64,000 bases of DNA from contig NW_019091397.1 of assembly GCF_001949145.1 (NCBI RefSeq), positions 1,665,354 through 1,729,353 of the forward strand. Reading direction: 5' to 3'. Made by a program: the position numbers and the translations under genes. The DNA is from Acanthaster planci. Its lineage: Eukaryota > Echinodermata > Asteroidea > Valvatida > Acanthasteridae. This document shows positions 34,792 through 47,329 of the stretch, piece by piece. The notes below the pieces were generated by a model. The model was not told the origin of the DNA. It searched no databases and was given only the letters and a program-made list of their open reading frames with translations. The stretch's first letter is position 1. Each line of letters opens with the position of its first letter.

Positions 34792-34926
34792 ACTAGAACA
34801 CGTCATATTAATGACCTAATGGGGAATACATGTACCCCTCACTAGAACACATCATATTGATGACCTAATGGGGAATGCCCCTCACTAGAACACATCATAT
34901 TGATGACTTAATGGGGAATACCCCTT
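34792..34926. repeat. Three-copy tandem repeat, 43-bp unit; first unit has a 6-bp insertion
   Basis: The units begin at 34792, 34841 and 34884 with ACTAGAACACRTCATATTRA. Units 2 and 3 are 43 bp. Unit 1 is 49 bp because it reads AATACATGTACCCCTC where unit 3 reads AATACCCCTT, i.e. ATGTAC added after TAC at 34830-34835. Confidence 0.9.
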
Positions 34927-35432
34927 TATAACCCACAGAAACACGTCATCTCAGGGACAGCTTCCAATGTTCCTGCAAATGCCCGTGCACGCGCAGTAAC
35001 GACATTCCAATTGCAACGAGCACGTGGATTATAGCATCCATACATGTATATGGAACTCTTCCCACATGGTCAATGTAAAATCAACCACGTTCACAGGCCT
35101 CCCAAACAAAATAAAATGTGTTTTGGGGTCATTCGGGTTTCAGTTGATTTTCATTTTTTTAGAAGCGTAGGTAAACCGATGAAATTATTACTTATCCACC
35201 AAAACAAACTCAGCCCCCAAAAAGTGAACGTTTCCAAGTCTGTCAGCAGCCATTTTTCAAATGACATCACTCTACTTTTTCAGGCTCTTGGGACGATATT
35301 TCAATAGCATTTTTCGCTGCTTGTCTGGGAGCTCTTGAATCTTGGGAGTTCATTCTGGGCCATTCTTACACAATCCCACAATTTCTTGGGTCACAAAATC
35401 TCCTCTTTTTAAAATAAACTGTAGGGGTACCT

Positions 35433-35765
35433 GCTGGCTAGTCCGAGTCAAATGAAGCAGCGGGTACCGCGAACTATTTTCAAGATAAATTTTTGCGTTG
35501 GGGAGATGTACATCTTGAAAGTAGTTCAATAAAAAAAAAATACATCTTGAAAATAGTTTGCGGTACCCGCTGCTTCATTTGACTCGGACCAGCCAGCCGA
35601 CCCCCGGCAAGCTCGGTGGTCGAGTGGTTAAGACATCTGCACTAGTAAACAGGAGGTCGTGGGTTCGAGTCCCACCCAAGTAAGCTTATGAGGTTTTTTT
35701 CGCAAGCTCTCAGACAAGCACTGAGCATACAGCGCTTATTAATATACATTGGGTAAGGGCATAAT
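35433..35765 (+). mobile_element. Composite repeat: long hairpin followed by tRNA-derived SINE
   Basis: 35433-35597 is a hairpin with ~50-nt nearly perfect arms (GCTGGCTAGTCCGAGTCAAA left, inverted on the right) and an A-rich loop. Directly after it is a tRNA-like unit: A box TGGTCGAGTGGTTAAG (35617-35632) and B box GGTTCGAGTCC (35662-35672), matching RNA polymerase III internal promoters, followed by a tail to about 35765 (GGGTAAGGGC). The same arm-plus-tRNA arrangement recurs inverted near 62465-62700, so hairpin and SINE travel together. A functional tRNA is unlikely because the cloverleaf arms are incomplete. Confidence 0.75.
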
Positions 35766-36337
35766 AAACCAGTTCCTTTGTAATGTTTATGCCAGAATGT
35801 GACATGGCAGCCAATCATTCAGAGGGTATACTGGGATATAGCCTTTGCCCATTAAAAAGGAAAACAGAACCATCAGGCTTAGGCAAGCCAGAACTGTGTT
35901 TTCTTCATTTGGTGTGTTATGGAATTTTAAAGGGATGTTTGAGGCAAATCTGAGTCAGGTCACATGGGAGATGGGCTAGGCCTACTCCGATTTTGTATGA
36001 TGTGATAGGGAATGGCCCTATACTTAGAGGAACAGTGCTAGGGTTGCTTGTCAGCTTGTTCCTTATTTTGAAGAGGTAAGGTGTATGTATTGCAGGGTGT
36101 GTAAGAAACCATCATTCCAAGCTGCTACTAATCGGCATTAATTCGATTAAAAATCCCCAAATCTTTGCCTGGTGAATATCAGAGAGGAGTTAAAGTACAA
36201 TGTATCGCAGGACTCAGAGGTGCGATCCATCATTGATTTCTGTCAAATACATTAAGGCTAAAGAATTCCTTGGCACTTGAAGAATTACTTGTTAGGATAT
36301 GAGTGCATGTACATTGTATGCTGTTGTGTCTTTACAG
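35766..36337 (+). other. Sequence upstream of the first coding exon of the SR-protein gene
   Basis: No gene or repeat was recognised. It ends in the acceptor TCTTTACAG at 36329-36337 that precedes the coding exon. Confidence 0.35.
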
Positions 36338-36356
36338 ATTCTCGGAAAGGATCAAG

Positions 36357-39300
36357 ATGTTGACGGAGGGTAGGCTATATGTGGGTTTGCTGAATCCTGA
36401 CACAACCAAGCAAGATATTGAGGCCGAGTTCGGAAGATATGGAAGTCTGCGCGATGTATGGATGGCCAGGAATCCCCCAGGCTTTGCCTTTATCGAGTAT
36501 GACAGCGCTGTGGACGCGGAGAGGGCCATGCGGGATCTAGACGGTGCCAACCTCTTGGGCTCGCGGATCAAGGTGGAGCCGTCGAAGGGCAACCAGCGGG
36601 GCGGCCGCGGAGGCCGGGGTGGCACTCGGGGCGGTGGCGACCGGCGAGGTGGAGGAATGCGCGGCGGGTCACGTGAGGGCAGTTTCCGGGGATCACGCGG
36701 TAGCCGAGATTGGGATTCTCGAGGTGGCAGAGGCCCTCCCCCGTCCTATGGTAGTTATGGGGACTACCCAGCCCGCGGAGGAGGTGGTGCATATCGCGAT
36801 GAGCCCAAAGCACGCTATGGTGCCGATCAATATGGAAGCAGATACGATTCTGCCGCCTATCGCAGTAGATCTCCAATTCGCAGAAGGTATTTATACGCAC
36901 ATCGCGCAACGTGAACACTGATCTTCACTTCGCTATCAATTGCCGTTGGTACATGAGCAAACATGGCACTTGCTTTGTATAGCATGTGGACATGTTCACG
37001 TAAATCCCGTAAGCCCACAAATTGGGTAGTACAGTATGCAAAACCTTGGCATGTACATGTATCTGAGTTGCACCCCACAGTCTGTCAGTTCAAAATTCCT
37101 CTACGCTGTCAAAAGTCGTCTCAAAAATCCATCAGATCTGTATCGGGGCACTATTTAGCGTAAGAATATAGTGAAGATGCATGTTCAAAATGTTCCGGCA
37201 TTTCTCCCCTCCCACATGTGTTTTATGGACTTGTATTGACATAACTCACAGGTGTTCTTTTTCAGCAACGACTCCAGCCGCTGTTCTTTGCATCCAGCAA
37301 CACTGCACCCCAATTCTATAAATCCACCAATGTTGAGGAAATGTTTTGCAGCGATACATGCATGCACGTACATATTCACGTCTTTATTTCCATCACCGTG
37401 TTTACAGATGCCTTCGAGGATTCTCCACGCATTTGCCACAGCTGAACTTCCAGCATTGCCCCCCTATTTGAGTGTATCGAGTTTCTGTTTTGTTCAGTGT
37501 TGCCCCCCCCCCAGAAACAACCTTATTTCTCTCGAATGATGTTCTGAAAAACCAAGAACCGTTTACTCTGTGTGCCACCGGACACTCCGGACCATTTCCT
37601 TCAGTTGTTCCCTACATCTGCGTAAATTTCTCGTCACTTTAATAATCTTCGCAGATTTAACAATTGTCATCAATTTCCTACATACACAGTGAATTCTTCA
37701 ATTTTGCGAGGCTTTACTTGTTTTTGATAAGCTCATAATATGAGCAATTAATATCTCAATACTAACCTTTGAAGGAGATGACAGCTCCAGCATTACTCAG
37801 TTGAAATCACCTGCACCCGAGTTGCCGTACTTGCAATATCAGCACCTGCCCGCCTACGTGAACCTTAACTTCGCATTATCATTCAACAGTGGAACTCCGT
37901 AGTTTAGCACTTACACACTGCAATAACTTTCTACGAGGCAGTTTTGTGATTACAACTGATGGCAACATTCGCGAGAAGGGAAGCAGGTCACGAAGATGAT
38001 AGCAGTCATGTGTAAACCGATGAAAATTTATGTTTGTTGGAACAAACCACCATCTTCATGAGTTGAAATTGTTTCTATAGTATATCGTACATGTACCTGG
38101 TTACACTCACCGATCTACGTGTAACAACGCAGTGGCTTGATTTGTCTTCGTAATGTGTACGTGTATGTGCTTAGTACAACATGTACTCATATGCAGTAAA
38201 CGCTGTGATCGAGAGTTCTGACACCCATTGTATCTGCACCTGATGCATGGAAAGCAAAATAAAGATATCAGATTTCTCTGTGTTCATCAGTTTTTATTCA
38301 TGTGGATAAGATGCCAAAGGGAATGAGTACAGGCCATGCCTAATCAATCGCAATCATCCAGAGATGTTTCTGGTGACCTCCTCTCCAATCTCTGTCAAAG
38401 GTGAATCCTCGTAATGCAGTACACGCGCCACTTCCCTCACTGAATATGCGAGCTCAAAATTCGCTTGTCCACACAAACGAAGGACGCATCTGCGACTATG
38501 CACCAACTAGTTTTGCACAGTTGCAAGAATTTGCAGCTGTCTCCGAAAAACCCATTGATCGATAATCATAAATTCTACTGAGATTTTGCTTCCATTTCCT
38601 GAGTCCCAAGGTTGGGAAGAAAGTCTTGCATTATTGATGTTTCACTACTGGTACTTTTAGATTTCTCCGTGTTCCGAACCAGTGGAATAAAATGAAGCGA
38701 CCTTTGCTACACGCTTGTTTATGATGACCGCTTTTCCAAAACAAAAAAAAATCCTGGAAACTATCCTTCTGCTTCTCTCTCTCACTCTTGCAACGCGTTA
38801 TCAACATGTCTGCAAATTCTGCGAGCTGGTAACCGCTGTTGTATTGATAAACAAAACTTAGGAACTTCGCTCCCCTGAATGATATGCTTAGATGGCATGC
38901 TGCATTATGCTACTTCACAGCTTGATCCCCATCTTCGCTCTCAAAGCTGGGATACAGATGCTCTCGTTGGAAATTTAAACCTCCTTTCCAAGGCTCTGTG
39001 TTAAGGGTAATGTGAGGAACTTATGAGGAGGCAAACCTTTGAACTTGCCGAGGCTGCTCGTCTCTATGAAATGGTACTCATTCCTTTCAATTGTCTTCTT
39101 GTTTTTAGCTTGATTCAGGGGGTAATCCCATGTTCATGCGAACTTTCTTGCCATCTGCATTTCTTTGCCATGTGAAAGCAACAGTCCTGATAACTCACAT
39201 GTACATGTGCATTAGACTTGCATATGATCATGTGCAACTACATGTGCCTCCTGTTGATTCCATGCCCGTGTACCTTGTTTCCCCGTAGTTGAAACCAGTG

Positions 39301-42055
39301 GCAAGCAAAGGAGTTGGCATGGACATGTACTTACCTTTTATGGCACGATATGCTCGTCTTAATTTAATTGTTTAATGTATATGTAATTACACAGAGTCTT
39401 GTTGGATTTTGATTTGTAATGGTTAAAAAGTATTTTTATCCATCCATTATCCATTTTGAACCTGCAGATAGCACTGTGAAAGTTGAAAGCTATGTGTACA
39501 TATGATCTATTAACACTGTACGTATGTACATGTGAACTCCCTAGCTGCCAAGAGCACTGTGTGTATTAAACTGCCACTTACATGTACATGCAGGCCTCAA
39601 CATTAACGGTTGTCTGATTGCCCAGGACAAGCAATGTCTTCTTTTGGGCAAGTAAAAGTTAAGGATCCCAGACAGGTACTTTTTTTTTTACATAAAAGTG
39701 TCCGTTTTTCGTGGCCAGGAATAGCAGTCAGCAAATTTACCTTTGATTTGTTTTTTTCCTCTTCACAAGAGCTTATTAAAAGAGGTAAAAAGTATACAGC
39801 TACGTGGTGTACAATGATTGTTTGCATTGTTACATGCTGTACATTTAGCAGGACACCTTTCCGCACAAGGGAAAATGCACACAAATAAACTGTAAAATAC
39901 CCATGTGTCTGGGTACCAAACCTCATTGCTTATTGCAAGCGCGGCACAGCAGAGTTTTCACGGCTGGAAGCTCAAAGACTGTTTTACGTGTGGCTGTGAC
40001 TTAAACATTACTTAATTTTGCCTGGTACCTGTGTGTACTTTTTGCATATATGACACCAGACAAAATTGTCCGGTGGTTAAGAAATAGCCGTTGCCCACAC
40101 TTGCATGAATGATGCATCAGAGTCCTGTGCACTCCCTGCATAGATGGACGCAATAGTTGGGGGTGATATTCATGTCGTATTGTGGCGAAGAAGGAACTTA
40201 CTGTCCTGGGAAGCGATGAGCAACACAAACCAGGGTTTGGGCAAGTAAAATCTTACCTCGGGCAAGTCAATTTCCAGTGCTACTTGCCCGATGGACAATT
40301 AGTTAAAAAAAATTTATGTTGAGGCCTGATTACATGCAAAGTTTGAATGCATTGTCTCTAGGATCAGCAAGATCAGAATCTTGCACAGTGCTTTTCTGGC
40401 ATCTCATGAGGATTCTTATTAGGATTTAACCTGGAAAGTGGGTATTTAGAATGCTACACTCATAGAAAGGGAACAGTAACATATTGTACATGTATGTGAG
40501 GCTTTGCTGGAAACACTCCCAGAGCCCAGTGTGCACATGCATATGTACACTTGCATGCACATGTTTGATGTGTAATGCGCGTAGATGACTCCAATTGACA
40601 GCTTGAAGAAACAGTGTAAGACCTTTCCACACAAAAACCTTTTGGTGAGAAGTTGGCGAGTTGGACAGGTTTTTTCAAGCTTGTATCTTTTGGTAAACAT
40701 TTTTCAAGACATAAAAAACAAATTTTTTTTTTGCTGCTGCAACCTTGCTCCATCCAACAATATCCAACAGTTAAAATGGTTGTCAGTACACTGTAGGTTT
40801 GGTGTTCCGACAGCACATGCTCTAAATGAAGTATATTATAAGCCAGTGGTAAGCATCAAAGTGATGTGTGCAAGGTCAGCTGTATCAGTGCAGACGTATG
40901 CCTTTCACATGTATGGAACGCACTCAAACAGTTGCTACGTCTGGAACTTTGTTCTCCAGTGACAGTGCCTTTCTGAAACACCAAACTGGCCTATTCAGGA
41001 ACTGTCCAAAGTCCAACATTACTGGAGACATTGATTAAGGTCTTGTGTTCTCTGTGTAGATCTTCTTAATCCAGTGGAGATACTGCTTATAGCACGTCTG
41101 GATACCATTAATGTTCTTGCGTTTAGAAGTTAAGGCAGTTGTTTCTGTCCAATTGATTACCTGCAGGTTTTATTTATTGCACTGGCTGAACATTTGAATT
41201 CCATTTTAACAACTACAGTCGAAGTAGAGGCTCTCGAATGGGAAAGGGAAAGATACATGTAACTTGTCCAAACTGTAATACTTCACCCCCTCGCAGGTCC
41301 CCTCCCCCGCCCCAGAGAGGGCGAGACTTCGGAGGAAGAGAGTACGGAGTCATGAGTCGGGAGTACGGAGGGGGGCGTGACTATGGAGGCGGAACAGCTG
41401 ACTATGGGCCCTCTGCCAGGGACTACGCCTCCCCCAGGAGTTATGCCCCACGGGATGGTGGCCGGGATTTTGACCGAGAGTACAGAGCTCCGGTAGCTGG
41501 TGGTGGAGCTAGGTAAGGGACCCTTACCCTGATCCCCTTTTAACTCTTACTAATAAGGGTCCCCAGTTGTCCACCTGTCATCTCTGTACATTATTGTGGC
41601 ACAGTTCTGTTTTGCCTGATCTGCAAATTCTCCCCCCAAACTAGACCACATATTGGAAATAGTTCCTCTTTGTGAGCAGCACCGTTGCCAGCTTTAGATT
41701 TAGGGACCACAGTACCAGCTAGAGGGGCACATCCCAAGAACAGTAGTGTCTGTGCTTGTGGGTTTTGCTAATCAGGGAGGAGCTTACTCCCTCAGAAAGT
41801 TTGCTGAGAATTTTGCTAAATGGTCCAAGGTCCTCCACTGTAGGAAAAACCAATCAGTCCTGCAGGATCCTCCAAAAGTGTATGGTAAATGTTGAGGTAC
41901 ATGTATCTCAGAAAACAGGTGATTCAGTCTACCCATTTGAAATTCCTTGCAGTGCCCGGTATGACCGAGGTGAGTTTGATCGCTACAGCCGCTACGACAG
42001 GGCCCCTGCTGCATACACTGACCGATCCAGACGGTCACCATTGCCACGGCGCTGA
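36357..42055 (+). CDS. SR-family splicing factor, RRM plus RGG/RS tail (SRSF3/SRSF7-like)
   Basis: Three coding exons: 36357-36886 (the exon begins at 36338 with 5' UTR), 41219-41512 and 41953-42055 (stop TGA), about 308 aa. One RRM fills roughly residues 5-73: RNP2 LYVGLL and RNP1 GFAFIEY, with the SRSF3/7-type stretch DVWMARNPPGFAF. A Gly/Arg tail follows (GGRGGRGGTRGGG, residues ~80-130), then Tyr/Gly/Arg repeats, RSRSPIRR and a final DRSRRSPLPRR. Such proteins bind exonic RNA in the nucleus and direct splice-site choice. The second exon has two in-frame acceptors: 41219 gives an RS-rich start, while 41297 (better pyrimidine tract) drops 26 residues. Read-through of the first donor would give a short alternative C-terminus ending at 36914. 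The exact orthologue is uncertain, so no symbol is given. The long intron carries a hAT-type element. Confidence 0.82.
39591..40328. mobile_element. hAT-like non-autonomous element (CAGGCCTCAACAT ends)
   Basis: Terminal inverted repeats: CAGGCCTCAACATTAA at the left, and TTTATGTTGAGGCCTG at the right. The right flank is ATTACATG and the left flank TTACATGTACATG. Removing one TACATG hexamer from the left flank gives CTTACATG, matching the right in 7 of 8 positions, as expected for a hAT 8-bp duplication. Sub-terminal GGGCAAGTAAAA/TTGCCCGATGG motifs occur near both ends. No intact transposase was seen. Inside the SR-protein gene's long intron. Confidence 0.7.
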
Positions 42056-45000
42056 GGAAGCAGCAGGGTATTGGAATACCAGATCCACTCCATCTAAAAA
42101 AAAACAGCCAGATCTTTTGCTTTTTTGCTCGCCCCTTGATGTACGTGTATTTGACGAATGTACGTGGTCTAGTCTGTGTTTACATACCGATACTGTGTGT
42201 ATTTTTTTAAACTTTTGACGTTCTTCCAAGGGTTGTACTATGTACATACTCAATTTAGAATTGTGCTTTTGTGAGACGCCCTCTTTTTCTAGCTTAGATG
42301 TACGTGTGTGAAGGAACAGCACAATATCGTGGCAAAACTGATGAAACTAGTCAAATGATTTTTCCCATTTTACCCATTTTGAGTTTAAGTGTATTGTGTC
42401 AGTGAGATTTCTGTATACCCTTGGAATGTTGTATTTCTGTTCTTATTATGCTTTACTACTTAAGCTATACGGCATACTTGAAAATGGAAACATATTGTAG
42501 GGTTACTTTTATGGAGCTTCAAAGCACGTGAAACAAAAAGAAAAGCATCTTTGTTGGCACAAATACTTTTCTTTTACAGTATGTTACACCTGTTAGAAAT
42601 TCATATATTCATTATGGCTGTGTGCAGTTTGGCCCATGGCTTGGTTCTGAGCACTGTTAAGAGTATCCACTGATGAAAGATTGTGCCAACAGCATGTCAC
42701 AGGATAGCAAAAACTACATGTACTGATGTGCGTGCATGCATCGCATAACGGAGGATCCTGTTCTCTCAGTGTTGGTGCTGGAACTTCAGTGTACAGGGAA
42801 GTAATAGTGGCGAGTACGCTGTAGGAATAGGAAGAATTATTGCCCCGAGAATAAATGATGGTGAGAAAGGTCATGTTTGAAAGAGTGTGCTCCCTTTCTC
42901 TCCAGGAAACCTTCTTCTTTCATTATTAGTTTACTGAAGATGAACAAAGCACACTGTTCAAAACGTAGAGACCCTCCTCACCAGGTCTTCTTAGAGACAG
43001 CACCACCTCCTAAACAGTAGATGTACTTCTCTGTATGCCACTGCACTCTGCCTTCCAAAGCTTCAAACAATACTGATGAATTTCTTTTCTCTAAGCTCAG
43101 AATGATGGGCGTAATTCCATGGTTATTACAGAAATCTTAAATTTGGCCCCGATTTGCTTGCTTGAGTGATTGCTCTCCAGCAATAAGAGCTCCATAAAAA
43201 TTGGTGCATGTTAACAAATTTAAATGTGAAACAAACTTGGTGAGAAACAAAGGGACTTGCCTGTCACAATTGTAATATGTTCAGTGTACAGTCAGCTTTA
43301 TATTCACATGCATGCTGCGAAGGCAGGTTTTTTTTTTATACTTACAACCATGTACGTTTGCTGTATTTTTTAAACTGTAATCTTAGTCATTGGTATGTAC
43401 ATGTACTAGCTTTTGTAAGTAGAATTTTTTGCAAAGCTCTGCGCATTTCTGCCGAGTCCCATTAAGTTTTTCAAATGCATGTACATGTAGATGATTCTTT
43501 GTTCATGTCCTAACCAAAGACGTATGGAGTTCTGGACAGTGTACCTTCCATGTGTACCTGATCACTGGAAAGTTCAGTGTGGTATTTTTGGAATTAATGG
43601 AGAAAATTTCACTGGAATTGGTACCCTTTCTCGGAAAATGAGTCACAAGTCACTTTAGTTTAAAGGAATCTGTGAGTCCCTTCAACGTTCTCACCTACAT
43701 GATGCCAATTGCCATCAGGACGTACATCAAAACTGAGACCAGAATTTTCTCTTTTCAATGTGAGCTGAAACAAAATGCCCAAAAAATCCACGAGGCTCAG
43801 TTTATGGGCGGCTGTAATACATTTTGTTCACATATGTTAAACTGCACTGCCTTGATTTGACTAGTCGGGGAGGAAAAGTTTGCATCATGTTTTCCTTGGA
43901 AAAATCTGTATTTTTTTGTAACTTAGTTTTTTCCGTATTAAATCATGTTGACAGACGACACCAGAGATCCTCAAATGTATGTTAAGCTATCAAAACATCC
44001 CCATGTGAATTAGTTTGTAAATTATTTCTGGCTGTTCATCAGAAAGCTAGCACTGCCTGCCTTGTTAAAATTTTAATGTTTGCTAATTTTACTCAAAGCA
44101 AAATGCAACAAAAATTCAACAGTTGTCTCTGTTGATCCTAACAGCATACAAAAGGTTTTTGTCTCATGCTTGTTATCCATTGCCTTTGCAGGCTGTCACC
44201 TTTATTTTGGTGGATTCTGTTACATGTTTCAGGGTTTAGAAACGAAGGAAACTTAGTAGACTTTGGCAAATACAAAGTTCTGTATGTGTAGCATTTCTGT
44301 CATAAATTATTTTACTCAGTCGTCCCACACAGAGTTTACTTTCGTGGACAAATCTCTGTTATCTGATCGATGGATGCTTGGTTATCATTGAACTATTTAT
44401 TCCAACACAGGGTGTGGCTACTCCGCAAATGTTGAAATTTCATTCCACGGTAAATGCAAACTCATAACGTGGCTCCTTTCCAGATAAGGTGATGCAAGAA
44501 TTTATTCACAAGGGTGATATTTGTTAGAATATTTTCCTGATTTCAGGAGTTTTTTGTCAGAAATTTCCTGATTTAAGGATTGGTCAAACAATCTCCTTAA
44601 AAATTAGTTTTTCTTGAAGGCGTTTTCATATATAAAAGTTAATATTGGACAAAAATGGCCATTTTAAGGGGTGCATTCAAGCAAACACAAATGTATACCA
44701 TAGACCCTACGCGGCTGGTGATTATTTTTGTGTATATTTCATTTTCTTCAGATCTCATCCCTGATTCAGGAATTATCTAAGGCTTTCACAGTACAAATGC
44801 ATGTACATGTACATGTATTTGATGTTTTACATTTGTGCGATGCAGAAAAATTCATTTGGTGATGGATGGGAGGCTCCATCTCTCAGACGACCTGTGTTCT
44901 ACACCTGGAGGTGTTTCTGCATCTGAATCCAGTTTTGCCGAGAGAACCTTTGTACATGCACCTTCATTGGTTACATTTTTGTCTTAGTAATATACTGTGT

Positions 45001-46798
45001 TAACCTTACTCATTTGCATTATGGTTGTGACTTTGTGAAATGAAAAATTGCTGTTTCCTTTTATTAAAATCTTGACGTTCATTCTATTCTTTTTTTTTCA
45101 AGTTTTACTTTGTTTGTCGAAACTGTGAAAATGAAGTAAAGACTTTCATATACAGTTAGGAACTGATTTAGGAAAATGAATTGGAAATTTGGAAGACGTA
45201 CGAGAAAAGTATACATATGTGTGCAATATAAAAACGTTCAAGGAAAAGCATTCCAGGTGTGCGTCTGAATTGTAAATGGGCAAGGCTGTGGTGGCAGGTG
45301 GTATGCTGTTGGGGTGGCAGTGAGGTATTACCCCAGCGCACTGGCATTTCCAGGGGCCACTGAAAGCCACATGGTCATCAGCCCTCCCCCCGGCATTTGT
45401 TTAAAATGAGAGAAAAATGAGTTGGGGTATTTTTTCACTACCTTTCTTCAGAAGTGTTAAAAGTCCCCCAAATTTAACCACACCCCTTAAGAAAGGGTTA
45501 AGATTACTTGAAGAAATTGTGAAACTCCCAACCCACAACAAAATAGCTCTTTATCCCCACTTGCCCTCCAAGAGCTACTTTGGGCAAGGATTACGTCTCA
45601 CTTGTTAAAGAGTGAAAAACAAAGGTTTGTTTGGGGTCAACCCCATCTACCTTTTGTCCGACCAGTTTCTTGGAAGGACGAAAAATTTTGTGGAGGTAAA
45701 CCCTACACATTACAAACTTTGAATCACCCAGTTCGTTTCAACTTAGTGTCGACTGCGGTGACGATTCAGTCATGCCACGGGTTTGCGTATGGTATGTGGT
45801 TTTTTGGTACTACTCTTCCGACCGCCTCCTGAATTGAAGCAGGTAGGCTGCAGGTCGCTTGAAATTAAGAAATTCCGAGACTAGGCTCCAAAATTCGCCA
45901 GTATTTTAAAAATATTCGTGAAGTATGGGGATTTATCACTGCTGTCTATGGGAATTTAATTACTTGTAGTGGTGCACCCCGAGATACAGGTCCGCCCTGG
46001 CCCCGACGGATGTTTTTGTGTTTTTTCAGTGCACAGTAGTCAGCCACTTTTGGTCTGGTTTCCTATTGAGAAGCTTACATTACTGCTCAGGCAGTGGAGC
46101 AGATGATCGACGTCGCGTTGCGCTACATGTACGTGCGCAGTGGAAAGGGGACATGTTTGGACATGGTGGGAAAGTTGAACCATGATTGAGCGTTCTCGTG
46201 ATCATACTCCACTTAGTCTTACTCACATGTAGGTATGTGCTCGTACTAACACCAATAAATGTAACAGTTTGAATGGAATCCCTCTTTTGCCCTGCATCTT
46301 TTGCTTTTCTTCGACTTGTGTATATTAATAGCGTGATACTGATAGCCTAGGTTGCGGTTTACATATTTAGATGGCCGTTGGAGGACCGACTTACTGACTT
46401 GCGCATGACTTCGGCCTGCGCGCGCGGTGAAAACAACCCGACGTAAACACACTTCTGCCATGCAAAGCAATGTAAAAGTAAAACGCATTTATTTTCACCT
46501 CGCACTGACCCGACGTCACGCAAAGTCACCTTCGCAAATAGCCTACAAAGCTAGGCTACTACCAGACTACCGGTAGCCCAGGTTGGACAGTTGGACGCGC
46601 GACCAGGTGACGCCAATCTTCCTCCATGACGTCCGGGCATGCCACATTGCCAGAATACTTCTGAATAGTCATCCTGCGCAACCGTTGCTGGGGCCTGGTT
46701 GTACTTCCAGAAACCATGAGGGGGGTTGAACCTTACAGTTTCTAGTTGGCAGAGTTCATGATTGACTGTTCATATCCACTCATGATCTGGATCATTTA
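42056..46798 (+). other. 3' UTR of the SR-protein gene and intergenic sequence
   Basis: Starts directly after the SR-protein stop codon. AATAAA at 42850-42855 is one candidate poly(A) signal, which would give an ~800-nt 3' UTR. No other gene was recognised. A CpG-richer patch at about 46080-46640 could be an unassigned regulatory region; no exon is visible beside it. Confidence 0.4.
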
Positions 46799-47274
46799 GG
46801 CCATGAGAATAAACATCCCAGATTTCCGTCCGGACAATTTTGAAAACCCATGAGGCTTTTTTCATTATTCATTCGCATGGTTAGTTGGTGCATGGATGAT
46901 TCTACTTCCATGGTTGGTGTATATACTGCACATGGATAGCCATGAGAATAAACATCCCAGATTTCCGTCCGGCCAATTTTGAAAACCCATGAGGCTTTTT
47001 TCATTATTCATTCGCATGGTTAGTTGGTGTATATACTGCACATGGATAGCGTGCACCCGTTCATGCAAAGAAAGTAGACTAGCTCTGAGTCTGTCTTGCA
47101 TCAATCCATTTGTACTTGGGTGCACTATGAACTCCCGAATTACTTCGCAGCCATTTTTTAACCATTCCCGACGGGAAAAACAATGATTTTCTGAGATAAT
47201 TTTGCAAAATAATGAAATTTTTTGGCGGTATGCGGGTGGTGGACGGAAATCCAGGATATTCATTCTCATGGCCA
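46799..47274. mobile_element. TIR element with an internal 139-bp tandem duplication
   Basis: The left end GGCCATGAGAATAAACATCC and the inverted right end GGCCATGAGAATGAATATCC are terminal inverted repeats (about 30 bp, both continuing to GATTTCCGTCC). Inside, the left terminal ~88 bp is repeated at 46940-47027 (period 139), so the left end exists twice. No target-site duplication was evident and no transposase was found. Confidence 0.65.
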
Positions 47275-47329
47275 TATCTTGTCCTATCCTCACTAGGCTA
47301 TGCTTTGAACTCATTCGGAGACATACAGA

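Noticed and set aside
35609-35690. Functional tRNA gene
   Set aside because: The A and B boxes are good, but acceptor and anticodon arms do not close properly and two further degenerate copies exist, so a SINE head is the better reading.
36544-36921. 125-aa + strand and 116-aa minus-strand frames overlapping the SR-protein exon
   Set aside because: Shadows of the RRM/RGG coding frame; the Gly/Arg-rich codons open other frames.
45417-45832. Two adjacent small + strand frames as a possible gene
   Set aside because: No recognised domain, no plausible splice pattern and no match to a known family from memory.
46080-46640. CpG-richer patch as a promoter of another gene
   Set aside because: No exon could be found on either side, so no gene can be supported; noted only as unassigned sequence.
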